DNA of 64,000 bases from a virus: the IMG/VR virus record IMGVR_UViG_3300042988_000341, positions 1 through 64,000 of that record; one strand, 5' to 3'. Position numbers and translations under genes: made by a program. The notes beneath the pieces are model-generated. The model was not told where the DNA came from. It was given only the letters and a program-made list of their open reading frames with translations, and made no database searches. The stretch's first letter is position 1, and the number at the start of each line of letters is the position of its first letter. Positions 32,001 to 37,016 of the stretch are shown here, piece by piece.

Positions 32001-32301
32001 TACTAACAGCTACGCTAATACTCAAGGCGGGCTAGTTTCTATTGCTAATTCTACTACCTGGACTATCGAAACTGCAGAAAGCCCAGCAGCCAGAGTCGGT
32101 GACGAGATTACGACCCAATACCATGACTTTGATATCGCTAATAGCTATCAATCAGGAAATACTTGGATAATTAAGACATCTGAACAGCATTCATTAGTAG
32201 CTGCCGATACTACAGTATATCTAACTCATAGTCTTGACCTGCCGCTACAGCTTGATGGCAATAGCACGATTGCTGATTTCTTGAATAAGCAGGTTAGATA
32301 A
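14071..32301 (+). CDS. Giant 6,076-residue baseplate/virion structural protein
   Basis: One unbroken frame of 18.2 kb; roughly 650 kDa. The start VRTLDFLPEIFQTETNDQF, with VFLKEDTQIAQDFIDYPGII, resembles large baseplate proteins found after gp6 in marine T4-like phages. It occupies the gp7 position. Visible modules are approximate. Carbohydrate-module-like W...YPKGQIVLYKNKYWFA occurs near 1622-1660, with a second copy near 3826-3868. FG-GAP/propeller-like repeats (FGRSVATNRYGAEITVGAPYE; YGSALSFTDGVITVGSPD) lie between about 2120 and 2750. A conserved segment around 3270-3397 contains QLKPYKQYKRDTRE and KPYHVFIKDF. Recurrent 'VGDxVxFSG...YYVxxI...ITLS' beta units lie near 350, 3090, 3975-4400 and 4970-5130. 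It has its own late promoter. Wedge scaffold and receptor-binding functions may be combined. Confidence 0.8.
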   Translation: MVNQVRTLDFLPEIFQTETNDQFLSSTLDVLTKQPNMTRVQGYIGNKYGYAIEAGDNYVTETTQSRSNYQLDPAVVFLKEDTQIAQDFIDYPGIIAALTNGGGVTSNHNKLFSNTFYSWDSFADIDKLVNYAQYYWLPLGPDAILIYEDVDVTDILGKTNYTAPNGLAFVNGLKVNFSGTVTPSNYANVDYYVEGVGTSITLVPASELLCTEVTGGGIYTPWDNDPYDTVDWSISLYVPIQPDYIVINRSSRDRNAWSRGNRWFHQGVIDATVKYNGDVTNNQYNTQTRAQRPIVEFQGNMSLYNSGKSYAAIVDFIDTRTKDALSTVAGSNGIQVKTDVNRTSNRVSTEGIVVNDTTNLVEGMTVTFSGNLPIELDATKEYVIRSIDNVLSTITVSLPPTVLNGTTTYHPVIKATVGSYDMKVTGISEIGLLNDTTVVFANDNDINVRKTVYKVTTVEAGADAKKIIALTPLPNVTVETGSQIYVAAGPGDYLGQAWRFEIDTTGVIRPAGDQGWTQSQKKIAINQSPLFDIVDDNEISFSDTSFYMNSSFAGSKLFSYTIGTGTNDSVLGFATTYSSPANTGDFLFTVHMNSDKFTYTNDSTGSTITKMISDGYAQYRPTTTATVKRTGWVKAVAPSVQYQVFIFDVTDVNKSGLVCDVAMSSEAQTLWAPIKIYKNGEFIDSSYYKTTVDTTIGTTIVTFNDGLSVGDQVSVQLISDQVSKTAYYQIPSNLQSNPFNTQISSVAAGDLKNYYNSIFGNAPNAAGVVFGQNNLGNLGDLAKYGNTIIQNSASLLLPGVFLRKSSYNIQDALQYNCDEYMDYKHTLLQLAYTGDYSVYQTVDTILDDIIYQISSAKNESDSFYWSDMIVSGSPFSVNTYSFGAAVTVATFATSRVYDFANANYYGLAVYITETVDGVTTTSQLIRGVDYFPSTTEPSVTIKRSISTSTTITVKEYNQTWGSYIPNTPTKLGLYPATIPHVKLDATYTQPTYFIVGHDGSHNRLYGTYTDGKLDDFRDLALLEFETRIYNNLKVSGDIPLQYTDVFPGQWRKTDYSWEEILPTYTSNFLNWVGKNKLGDYRRQVFSHTNSFSFNYNKATNTADSTLLKQGNWRGIYNWFYDTSNPADAPWEMLGFTTKPQWWDSRYGSAPYTTGNMLMWQDIADGRVWNNGTPYIDSTRVRPGLLKTLPVDDAGALIDPLVKIIKNYDSLTFERGWVAGDQGPTETSYLKSSSWPFDLMKLMSVLKPADFYNLNADRDMYKYDSDLDQYLFNGRYHLDPADLIIYGNGTAKHSYINWVVDYINQTGTDGQASVATTLKNIDVRLTYKLAGFSDKQYLRFLTENTAPSATSNSLLIPDDSYSVLLYDNVPSDKVTYSSVIIQKTDRGYTVWGNSITNPYFKTVAPKVGPYQKLTYGNTTVQLSTVYDAASSVSIAYGTEFYTIQGVSEFLRNYGRWLTEHGVVFENSRDDALIDWTAMIGEFVSWAQQMWETGSIISLNPNAKEFKMYKSGLIVQPLTLHKENFILNQNLITLKSQNMAVLRNNEEFSVRVLSDGDTIAYTNLHLSTVEHAIVFDNQTVFGDTIYNTDSGLRQTRLVMQGKKTADWSGYVNADGFILNQADISEWDNSTKYPKGQIVLYKNKYWFAKELIQPSDTFDYTLWTESNYENIKQGLLPNPSTAAYESSQLYDIQQANLEQDEDLLAFGLIGFRPRDYMSLASLSDVTQINVYKNMISSKGTNKSTLAFKGATPLQGDLDYDVRENWAIKTSNFGSVLNSNFVETPLYQNLLTGNPAIIGFGDAMASTVDFSTIGFKSGVQQKVAIGDIAFKGKKKNKGGQDYKYQNDLINYGRSPDNANFLPSYSLTYVEERGLPTAGYVNIDDVDYYAYNLSDLNSTATNISDLYRGDVVWVANYNSKWDVFTPVSIGTVLSSVRNNLNDTVTLTFSEPHGLLEDDPFVVVDFDDRVNGYYTATTIVDLRSVVIDLTLPKTVVTLTGTGITFKLYSVRVEQASNLSLYTETVPFAEFSTRLSWVDEDTSGDWSVLGASPVYEKQTISIDATLTKASTTVAVTSKTGVIVGQLVSGTGIVNGTTVSAISATTNTITISVAPTASSDTTLTFENTRTGYGKSVAYTSAIGELVVANNGLYKNGSLLQTINGITSVVASGTTAICSSPSTLYVFDFNLNTVSLSTLYTDETYIIVSLGTMTQKEWNELANRDVAYNVNDTTTYKTYKVGDEIIPKTSSSTLSGTVRLKKLVVKSLTVANNGVITLSRDTNWLYVANNTTLTTYFKVGTTYINTGTTTVGSEITSLATAKDGSKVIVGASNQALLVGDETYSEGGVVYVYDRASRSYLQDVLTNKVFTVSSAITGEVAQVYINATLQEASSYSVVGSTVTFTVAPPVGTTIYINYGALTKQQTITSSKPHIGANFGRSVATNRYGAEITVGAPYELATVNEVKNVEGAVYRFTNAGQRYGTVTATVSESTDVAGTLYIDGFEVNYSTSSKLANPTLPASATNPEMPSSITDNKRNRVAYQINSIEPTNVVATYGDTATMTLSNKVGTAAVPNDQIDIVGATEAALSDIGITPYIKTQVINDKNLDTNSQFGWTVAMNQDDSTRDSIIVSARSVDTFSETTFDFTNDLNAMNDCIFDNGATTFIDKFPFTGGVYQYDYLSSNSETIDAPGKYTFGQYCIIPTTDSERSLQSTAPHYGSALSFTDGVITVGSPDWYKSGTGRVTTFKIDSSSTKTSSWYTDKQPLPRVDVNRLSTISIYDTETNKTLDRLDYIDPAQGKMLSAVETNIDIIGLVDPAVYSTGTVWGANRVGTTWLDTSNIRLMNYNQPDVTYNSRYFGRAFPGSTADIYTWISSSVLPVDYSGSGYTSNFNDYVSATIIDKSSNTLTTEYYFWVKGYDQVPVGKTLSPSVLSQYILNPANSGVAFLGALTTNTVALFNAQDSIQSHSSALHLGYSVGNNSDRGHQDWSLIQDGNDESFLAGVPSTVDQVPFGMYLKYVTSFMGADLSGLSVPDTTLPELVRYGTSFRPRQSMFVDRALALKNFIQYANDTMAKYTITETRGMYLLNQSLYINGEVSAISSTNIYITTQEGKTVTGLYEGQAVTVKGTSYGGIEANKSHYITKIGTDDYGQYITVSDSTNGSTIGLTENVGTMSIKIYDTTDYWTNTTWWATGYSSSTKVTLEVQSYTDLMTIGQGDLVASSYGNVTLTEGLVARVIKNGQGVNEYYSYSSTGWTRVGLQRGTIQIKSELYTTTQPIPSMEIYHIIRWITEQLYVNELLIENNQSLMMMFNLIQSEGQQQQNYLPWLNKTSLIDVKHTIRQLKPYKQYKRDTRELVEGYLKEVKPYHVFIKDFSFTYDGIEEYNGVFTDFDLPAQYNSSVGKFLSPQLVSQVTTSGQYLSTDSIWKDVSYSDWYNHFGLTISNQQVSTILVTALTNDISNTSTSIVVDEATVLPVRGTILIGNEEISYTILNRKTNTISGLTRGINFQQPQSYTAGTNVYLLPEPVMVMDSGRGYTSLPVISAYFDTTEYPYGPRTPAVFTPVLSETKLVSVTLTNAGDGYPVLPEIRVGASSISGLIYTNQIDSTLNQISIAGHPFVDGDCVVVSDIEDDSTTKSLKNNQYYYVKSIDENTISLYRTYKEAINGYTTVETFLSFSDTANNIITFDSATNIDKLPFVTGDKIKIVYASKPASPEYYYVENLGIDGVLNGAPKIAIYSTKEKAMTGYSNDRITPSGSGSISNTPRTDSTRIALLDNVTATIAVTARVSIFTDNLPVREMKVNMKFDRTSYLSYAKDWNAETGLFSDAGWGTGLWGQGIYYSKNDLAVYDGVLYRANRNLNTTELADTFNLAYWTEVDSGDGELTAADRIAGFYKPTGSMAGFTMTDMSQLMTGVTNPYPVVKNLPFSDTKTYAFLAGQVDLDTDTIQLRETAPEVVTYVERITGTSNNEISLTALPAATSVDKTLFTLKSTDNVRIGDRIKFDGALFGNIVSNGIDSEVTLKNKNYVVSFINSSKDVISISDTFTNGSIGNSISLTTSNGYMTIKPVEYTTSNIYANGIVSLNTTDFVSVGDSVRFSNVSVTVDVNRTYSSTNPATPSQLLVSSTANIAPGMKIEFSGDVSAANISNVTPYYVKQVIDTNNITISDALMGPVHPLTSSVLAATAKVTGSFGKYDVQTATKVSANGYITVSNTASYANGMNVWFTGTNASPVFGGLNTANGGTNLQSADYTLTVQSATEITLSYSGTPITVLTAGTGKMTAVVEANGIVADTNYFVTSVANSNITLSTTLGGTSITTMPISGTMLADSSQFYVTEVTADTNNLTLNSIDAVKSLSIGDEIYFTGNAIGGLVPLQTYTVKSLDYVTNKVTLTDTTGLFGDTPSSTERMSLWRVKSSVKTSYANGDMVKVVYTFPTSKTTEYYYVTVIDDTTISLRTTDNSIVTIPDGASGTVVKPQTIVALTDPISYSVGTALQMLFEQSSNPTNFGLTNYRTYWVGIIDSRRAGVYLSKDDAENDTNRIPLLSQNGGQFLYGSNYDTIIKAPNGTAATQYDIVGAPFESGYSPEELVAGIVTDGINFTVTTRPGSTWDPLSIASGTNSSNFGGTGFNMVRLIRQAPSTSLYYSDGSKMFSDSTTGIQFKDIVVNPMSISVYGNTSMPDGKDGQTRLTPGDDYTVDWINEVIYVIGSAVAAYTSFDLVIYEAGNGSHLIRSSSKYFPIKKVQDNKDKSSGITYHSEIHLDVPYCYVETPNETNYWLSTLVSVGSITTDMKALTYLTNTTHPEYSSSGHYTIEPLRPYDQVNDPYNPAKIVFTEEYDNATDYASFVLTTNVIGMFVVSTEDINSSYYVDGIEYVDFVVPITDLAYARSKLDLQLNGTNVSNYTVVNPTDVELASNKGFATITFKLSDLSLYDNIKVTYGSNGASTPLTQRVAKAEGLPKDFIEPVTTKLGSVSITSTGGVFSCTSSVTLKVGDIMSVSGLLSGTGSIAGYVNPTTYYIIATNGTTNFTLSTTSGGTADVVTTLGSTTGLSFNVVQDYTVPRLCYTLNSFLGDDNYSSIKVTEVKADGYFYGSSSIQMKVNDTVTITGELIGTATITGYHSPIKYYIADTDGYSKFSLTSYFGGIPDVTVTPGTTVGLTFSIENNLVVEIDGVRVDGPSPTQIYRKIIQVDKDELKISYPTPVYGISEFDIEFFTVLVNGSEIPQFNPVAPTEIYWNLNYDFANGKFYQMDADFINDAFNTVVTEDDLATGAWGFFDDGTPFDNQSSFNVVLNPNFIKLKDNDIITLSYQVPGQVPPDTFTIEVDEDKLGGTLNVLNTGSVFKTGTSKVAITTFGRTTGQSLLTQRVTDATVNLIPRLSSLEDLSGARIPGIKFSLTSPPLITLDTVHSLTNKSPLQQVMIHGTSASTLDGRRFYVSSTNYYDMSTVQDSSKQVYLYNVDEPSNTNLTNRWDTSSASPFTALTGTSYIQLLNAVNSGDSTLSINPLVITQPDGYKLTDVSRLFVSIIYSPDAPGPYIGHREYVPTNLLSFTQFGDVSTLLIQKAIAPGDQVLITSMVPTTSPDENKFRINNTWNTVSGVPNTPKLHRENQFTRTYVTEVINDINTGELSSFRVNNPQALVKTAVFSGSDSVSGARDVVMDPESGIYYCLVDNVNNRQVSDIKITTVAGVAITGFESIATSNTTTVKIIFSSNPGVTKVNVTISAGNTLMINGEELQFSSIVLEQSNPSYGLISGFKRGRNSTGAKEIKLYDIVQGVLDENISDAGNAYKNWYSNNIKTAITANATGGTYTFTYPTGVNSDGSTASDVIGSVVAKDTIAFITKKTHANGKTYTDYVSSTETANIIYTNASTEEYVYATYASTGGSDTTMTMVSTAGITKGMYVSGKGITAGTTVTQIFGRVITLSSAVTQPEGEYSFYNIPTANVFNFNIDADNNIRKIAVGSTVSFKHDGNLVTIDTIDANGNIVIQNAFTVTNSYANTQGGLVSIANSTTWTIETAESPAARVGDEITTQYHDFDIANSYQSGNTWIIKTSEQHSLVAADTTVYLTHSLDLPLQLDGNSTIADFLNKQVR

Positions 32302-32303
32302 GA

Positions 32304-32311
32304 GATAAATA
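32304..32311 (+). promoter_or_regulatory. Late promoter octamer for the small structural genes
   Basis: GATAAATA overlaps the region just after the giant gene's stop and ends 5 bases before the ATG at 32317, so the message would begin at or very near the start codon. Confidence 0.6.
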
Positions 32312-32316
32312 TAACT

Positions 32317-32469
32317 ATGACAGAACAGGATAAATCAGAAGCCGCGCCCAATCATGTTAGAACTCCAGAACGAGTTCCTAACGAAACTGCCGGTTTCTAT
32401 TTCTCTAGTTTTTTAAAAATTACAGACCCGGACTCGGGCAAAGTTCTAGTACAAACTAGAGCCGATTAA
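32317..32469 (+). CDS. Small protein, 50 residues, virion-associated candidate
   Basis: ATG at 32317 to TAA at 32467-32469. The sequence begins MTEQDKSEAAPNHVRTPE and ends with FYFSSFLKITDP followed by DSGKVLVQTRAD. The C-terminal 'I-DP-SG-VLV' pattern is shared with the start of the next protein (IKIFDPNSGEVLVDKD), suggesting a common short beta module. No function is recognised. A late promoter directly precedes it, the next gene follows 13 bases later, and it sits between the giant baseplate gene and the fibres. That supports a real late gene despite its size. Confidence 0.7.
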   Translation: MTEQDKSEAAPNHVRTPERVPNETAGFYFSSFLKITDPDSGKVLVQTRAD

Positions 32470-32482
32470 TAAAGGAATACAA

Positions 32483-33100
32483 GTGGAACAACTCACAACA
32501 GTAAGCGTCAAGGGACACATTAAGATTTTCGACCCAAATAGTGGAGAAGTTCTAGTGGATAAAGACAACGCCATTAATTATGAGAATATTTCTCTAGCTA
32601 TTGCTAATACCCTGAGCAATCGTGGCGTTGGCACAATCTATCAGATGGCATTCGGCAATGGCGGCGCCTCTGTGGATAGTACTGGCTTGATTACATATCT
32701 TCCGCCTAACGTAAATGGCGTAAATTCAGAGTTATATAATCAAACATATGCTAAGAATGTGGATGATAATCTAATCAGTAATCAGGACCCAACTCGTAAT
32801 AAAATGACGGTTAGTCATGTTAGTGGCAAAACTTACAGTGATATTCTAATCAGTTGCTTACTTGATTACGGTGAGCCCAGTGGACAATACGCATTCGATA
32901 ATGCTACTGACAGTGATAGTGAGTTTGTATTCGATGAGCTTGGTCTCAAGTGTAACTATGGCAGTGATGGCACTAATACTCTAATTACTAAACTAATCAG
33001 CCACGTAGTATTCCACCCAGTACAAAAATCACTAAACAGACAGATTCAGGTTGATTACACTATTCGTGTACAAGCAATCACTAACTTAGTAACAGTGTAA
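32483..33100 (+). CDS. Putative virion structural protein
   Basis: 205 residues, starting at GTG (32483) with an AAAGGA ribosome binding site 7 bases upstream. The N-terminus GHIKIFDPNSGEVLVDKDNAINY leads into IANTLSNRGVGTIYQMAFGNGG, a pattern I associate with small structural proteins placed between baseplate and fibre genes in marine T4-like phages. The rest is beta-rich (VVFHPVQKSLNRQIQVDYTIRVQ). Adaptor or fibre-attachment function is plausible from position but not shown by any motif. Confidence 0.65.
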   Translation: MEQLTTVSVKGHIKIFDPNSGEVLVDKDNAINYENISLAIANTLSNRGVGTIYQMAFGNGGASVDSTGLITYLPPNVNGVNSELYNQTYAKNVDDNLISNQDPTRNKMTVSHVSGKTYSDILISCLLDYGEPSGQYAFDNATDSDSEFVFDELGLKCNYGSDGTNTLITKLISHVVFHPVQKSLNRQIQVDYTIRVQAITNLVTV

Positions 33101-33109
33101 GGAATATAA

Positions 33110-35038
33110 ATGGCAAATTCATATCAGATTAACTATTACGGTAGTAACGGCAATGCCACAATGCAACTAGAAGTTGGTTACGCCGCCGCATTTGGTCTAG
33201 GTAGCGCTAATACTCATGATCTTTCCAATACACTAGCTAACACACATGGCTTAGTATTAATGGGACGTAACTATACCAGTAATACTGCTATTGATGGTCA
33301 TGGTAAAGTTACAAATCAAAACTATGTTAGATTAGCTGAGAACTTTGCCAACACCTATACCAATCATAGTAACGCTAATCTTTATCCTCAGTTCATTACT
33401 GGTCAATTAGTATATGAAACTAGTCCTGCGCCAAATAAGAGAGCTAATACTCTATACCTATTCACTAGTACTGGAAATTATTCCACTGCCAGTAAAGTTG
33501 AGATTTTAAGTAGTGATAACCCACCCACCAAGATTTCTTGGGGCAGTAACAGCCCTACAGTGGAAAGTAACGTTGCAGTGACAAGTCAAGACGGCAATGT
33601 AGCTATCGGCGTTAATGGTACAGCAAACGTAGTAACTATCGCTAGTACTGGCAGTTCTAATAGTGGTAATATTACGTTCAATATCGGCACTAATTTCTCA
33701 TATGATTATGTATACGGCGGCATAGGTAACGTAACCTCTGATCGCTTCTATGCTAATGTCGCTAGTAATGGTTCCGGCCAATTTTATGGCAACGGTTATA
33801 CACTAGAGAATTTAAATGGTGGTAACGTAGACGGTGAAGTTAAGTTTGCTAACGTGGCTAATAATGTAGCTGGTGGCAACGTAAGTGGTCAAGTAGGCAA
33901 TGCTAATTTAGCATGGCGAGTTTATAACAACAGTCAACCTAATATTACTAGCGTTGGTACACTAACTTCTTTATCTATATCTGGCGCTATTAACAGTACA
34001 TTAACTGGCGCCTCACCATTCAATTTGGCATCTACTAGTCTTGTCGCAAACTTGAACGCGGAGCTCTTAGGCGGGTTCCCCGGCTCTAAAGCTGCGGTAG
34101 CTGATACTGCCGTAATCAGAGATACTAACGGCAGTATCACCGGTAACGGCATCATTGCTAATACGGTGGCAGGTCAGCTTACAGACGGAGATCAGCCAAA
34201 TATTACATCAGTTGGTACATTAAATGGACTTACTGTTGGCGGCACTGGTATTGACGGTATTCTAATGACCGGCAATCAGCCTTTTATTACTACACTAGAT
34301 AACGTATCGGTATCTGGCAACATCACTGTTACTGGCAATATTGTTGGCACAGTAGCAGCAAGTGCTACTAGTAATATCGGCGGCGGCAATGGCGTATTTA
34401 CTACAAGTGTGGTTTCTCCTACCGGCAGCTTTACTACCACCGTAGAAGCACCATCAGCTAACATAACTAACGTATTTGCTACTACTGGTAATATTACTAC
34501 AGTAAATTCAACCACTGGTAATATTACTACAGTAAATGCCACGACGGTAAACGCAACAACTGTTCATTCGTCTTCGTTAACAACTGGCGCTACTGCTACG
34601 ACAGGCACAATCACCGGCACATGGACACTAGCTGCTGGCAGTACCCTACAGTCAACCTATGCTGACTTGGCAGAATATTATTCAAGTGAATTAGACATTC
34701 TGCCAGGTACAGTAGTAGAATTTGGCGGCACAGAAGAAGTACAGATGTGCGACACTCGTAATAGTACTAGAATAGCTGGCGTAGTATCTACTGATCCCGC
34801 GTATGTCATGAACCAAAAGATTGGACAATCTGTGCCTCGGGTGCTAGTGGCACTTATCGGCAGAGTGCCATGTCATGTATTCGGCACTTGCCAAAAGGGC
34901 GACATGATGGTAGCAGCCGGCGGCGGCTACGCTATGGTTAATAATAACCCAGCGATGGGTTCAGTGATTGGCAAAGCACTAGAAGACAAACTGACTAGTG
35001 GTATCGGCACCATTGAAGTGGTAGTTGGCCGACTATAA
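33110..35038 (+). CDS. Long tail/baseplate fibre protein with C-terminal autochaperone-like module (copy 1)
   Basis: 642 residues. The N-terminal domain (about 1-130) contains LMGRNYTSNTAIDGHGKV and PQFITGQLVYETS, the attachment-type start shared with the next gene. The shaft is repetitive, with 'GNITTVNxT' units near residue 459-476 and repeated 'QPNITSVGTL' units. The last 90 residues (from TYADLAEYYSSELDILPGTVV, with MVAAGGGYAM) resemble the peptidase-G2/intramolecular-chaperone-like ends of phage fibres. Proteolytic activity is not shown. It likely contacts the host surface. A TAAGGA ribosome binding site precedes the start. Confidence 0.75.
   Translation: MANSYQINYYGSNGNATMQLEVGYAAAFGLGSANTHDLSNTLANTHGLVLMGRNYTSNTAIDGHGKVTNQNYVRLAENFANTYTNHSNANLYPQFITGQLVYETSPAPNKRANTLYLFTSTGNYSTASKVEILSSDNPPTKISWGSNSPTVESNVAVTSQDGNVAIGVNGTANVVTIASTGSSNSGNITFNIGTNFSYDYVYGGIGNVTSDRFYANVASNGSGQFYGNGYTLENLNGGNVDGEVKFANVANNVAGGNVSGQVGNANLAWRVYNNSQPNITSVGTLTSLSISGAINSTLTGASPFNLASTSLVANLNAELLGGFPGSKAAVADTAVIRDTNGSITGNGIIANTVAGQLTDGDQPNITSVGTLNGLTVGGTGIDGILMTGNQPFITTLDNVSVSGNITVTGNIVGTVAASATSNIGGGNGVFTTSVVSPTGSFTTTVEAPSANITNVFATTGNITTVNSTTGNITTVNATTVNATTVHSSSLTTGATATTGTITGTWTLAAGSTLQSTYADLAEYYSSELDILPGTVVEFGGTEEVQMCDTRNSTRIAGVVSTDPAYVMNQKIGQSVPRVLVALIGRVPCHVFGTCQKGDMMVAAGGGYAMVNNNPAMGSVIGKALEDKLTSGIGTIEVVVGRL
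34484..34537 (+). repeat. Short tandem repeat in the fibre shaft
   Basis: A 24-base sequence starting ACTGGTAATATT occurs at 34484-34507 and again, identical, at 34514-34537. The 30-base period encodes a 10-residue shaft unit (TGNITTVNST / TGNITTVNAT). The exact copies suggest recent duplication and possible length variation. Confidence 0.8.
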
Positions 35039-35043
35039 TACAC

Positions 35044-35051
35044 GATAAATA
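35044..35051 (+). promoter_or_regulatory. Late promoter of the second long fibre gene
   Basis: GATAAATA, 21 bases before the ATG at 35073, with an AAGGAT ribosome-binding-like element between them. Confidence 0.65.
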
Positions 35052-35072
35052 AACGAATAAGGATAAATTGAG

Positions 35073-37007
35073 ATGTCATATACATTAAATTACGGAAAAG
35101 ACGGCAACACCTCGCTAACGGTACCTGATGGACAATCAGGAACAGTTGCTAACTTAACATTCCCTGGTAGAAACTTTAGTGGCTATGGCAGCCCAGTAGA
35201 TCAAAACTTCTTGTCTATTGTTGAAAACTTTACTAGTGCTAACGTACAGGGACCTCAAAACCCAATCACTGGTCAATTATGGTATGATGTGGCTAATACT
35301 GAATCTACCAATCAAGGCTTAAAAGTATTTGATGATACTGGCAGCAGCGCTAATCTTATCCCGCATACTGATTGGACTAATCTCGTAACTTTTGATAAAC
35401 CAGCAAACGTATATGCCAATGGCATGCCTTATGACATTAACCCAAAGGATATCTCTGGCGTAGGCACGTTGAGTGCTACTACTGGTAACTTTACTGCGTT
35501 GAAGGCTAATACTGGTAATTTTACCACGAATGTCACATCCCCTTTGGGAAATTTCACATCAATGTTCGCAGGGAATAGCACCAGTAACGTAGTAATTAGC
35601 AATGCTGGGGTTACCATTAACGGAGGCACGTTATCATTACCCACCGCAACAATTACTGGCAATTTAACTACAGGTAATCTCTATGGAGGGAATCTAGTAG
35701 AAGCGAACTTTGGACAATTCAATAATGATGTATTAATTAAGGGCAATATTGTAGTTCAGGGAACTACCACCACTGCGTCATCTAATAGCTTTACTGTAGT
35801 AAACCCAATTATTAGTTTAGGAGGCGCCAATGGAGCAAACCTCACCGCCAATGATGGCAAAGATCGCGGCCTACACTTAGTATATTATAACAGCACACAA
35901 AAAGACGCATTCATTGGATATAAAAATCCTAACGCAGCAGCACAAGGAAATGGCGCGAACTTTGCAGGCGAATTCATAATCGCAAGCAGTGCTGATTTTG
36001 CTACTACCACTGATGTTGCTGGTATTACCACATTAGGCAATCTAAGAGCAGGTAACGCAAATTTCTCCGGCGGCACGGTCACTGCGACAACGTTCAGCGG
36101 TAATCTCGCCAATGGGACCAGTAAAGTAAGTATCCCAGCACTTGACGGTAACGTTAATATTAGCTCGGGCGCTAACGCGAATGTGTTGGTAGTTGCTCCT
36201 ACCTACGTAACAATCACAGGAAGCGCCGCTACAACAAACAGCACTGGCGCCCTACGAGTTGCTGGCGGCGTAGGTATCACCGGTAACTTATATGTCGGTG
36301 GAAGCATCGTCGGTAGCATCGGTAGCACCTCAAGTAATATTGCTGGCAACCAAGCCAACGTCAACAAAATCATCGCTTCTACTGGCGATATTACCTCTCT
36401 AGCCACAGGCACTGTCACTACTACCAGTACAGCAACTCTTAACCAACTTCTAGTTAATACTAGTGCTCAAGTTGGTAGCTTCGTATCAAATACAAGCGTG
36501 GAGACTGCTACTCTGAAAGTTACCAGTGGAGCAAACATCGTTGGCACACTAACGGCCACTACAATCTCGGCAGGAGCAGCAAATACTACAGCCGGCACTA
36601 TCAACGGAGCGTGGTCACTCACCGCAGGTTCAACCTTAGAAGCCACCTACTCAGCCGACTTAGCTGAGCGTCATCACGCTGACGATATCTATCCTACAGG
36701 CTCTGTAATGACCGTAGGAGGAATCAATGAAATCACCGGTGCTTCTACCACATCTAAAGTGCTAGGCGTAGTTAGTGATGACTGGGCATACTTAATGAAC
36801 GGTGGTGCGGGCCCACAAGAGACCCACCCAGCTGTTGCTTATGTGGGTAGAGTTCCTGTTCGTATTGTTGGTCCAGTAAATAAACATGACGAAGTAAGTC
36901 CATTCGCTAATGGCGTAGCCACTTCTAGTAAGGAAAACTCTTTTGGATGGGCACTAGAAACTAATCTAGATATCGGTGAAAAACTAGTACTGTGTATCGT
37001 CAAGTAA
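35073..37007 (+). CDS. Long tail/baseplate fibre protein with C-terminal autochaperone-like module (copy 2)
   Basis: 644 residues, paralogous to the gene before it. The N-terminus has FPGRNFSGYGSPVDQNFLS and PITGQLWYD. The shaft carries repeats such as TTGNFTALKANTGNFTT. The C-terminus reads TYSADLAERHHADDIYPTGS, then GVVSDDWAYLMNGG and AYVGRVPVRIVGP, matching the last 90 residues of copy 1. The middle is divergent, as expected for receptor-contacting shafts under selection. Heterotrimer formation or alternative host ranges are possible. The C-terminal module may act as a folding domain; whether it is cleaved cannot be told. Confidence 0.75.
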   Translation: MSYTLNYGKDGNTSLTVPDGQSGTVANLTFPGRNFSGYGSPVDQNFLSIVENFTSANVQGPQNPITGQLWYDVANTESTNQGLKVFDDTGSSANLIPHTDWTNLVTFDKPANVYANGMPYDINPKDISGVGTLSATTGNFTALKANTGNFTTNVTSPLGNFTSMFAGNSTSNVVISNAGVTINGGTLSLPTATITGNLTTGNLYGGNLVEANFGQFNNDVLIKGNIVVQGTTTTASSNSFTVVNPIISLGGANGANLTANDGKDRGLHLVYYNSTQKDAFIGYKNPNAAAQGNGANFAGEFIIASSADFATTTDVAGITTLGNLRAGNANFSGGTVTATTFSGNLANGTSKVSIPALDGNVNISSGANANVLVVAPTYVTITGSAATTNSTGALRVAGGVGITGNLYVGGSIVGSIGSTSSNIAGNQANVNKIIASTGDITSLATGTVTTTSTATLNQLLVNTSAQVGSFVSNTSVETATLKVTSGANIVGTLTATTISAGAANTTAGTINGAWSLTAGSTLEATYSADLAERHHADDIYPTGSVMTVGGINEITGASTTSKVLGVVSDDWAYLMNGGAGPQETHPAVAYVGRVPVRIVGPVNKHDEVSPFANGVATSSKENSFGWALETNLDIGEKLVLCIVK

Positions 37008-37016
37008 GGATCAACA

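Noticed and set aside
14071-32301. An intein or frameshift fusion explaining the giant gene
   Set aside because: No intein splice motifs (N-terminal Cys block with a C-terminal HN-Cys/Ser/Thr) were recognised, and the frame is continuous with structural-type composition throughout.
34484-34537. CRISPR-like short repeats in the fibre gene
   Set aside because: Only two copies with a 6-base gap, in frame within a coding sequence and encoding a fibre-shaft unit.
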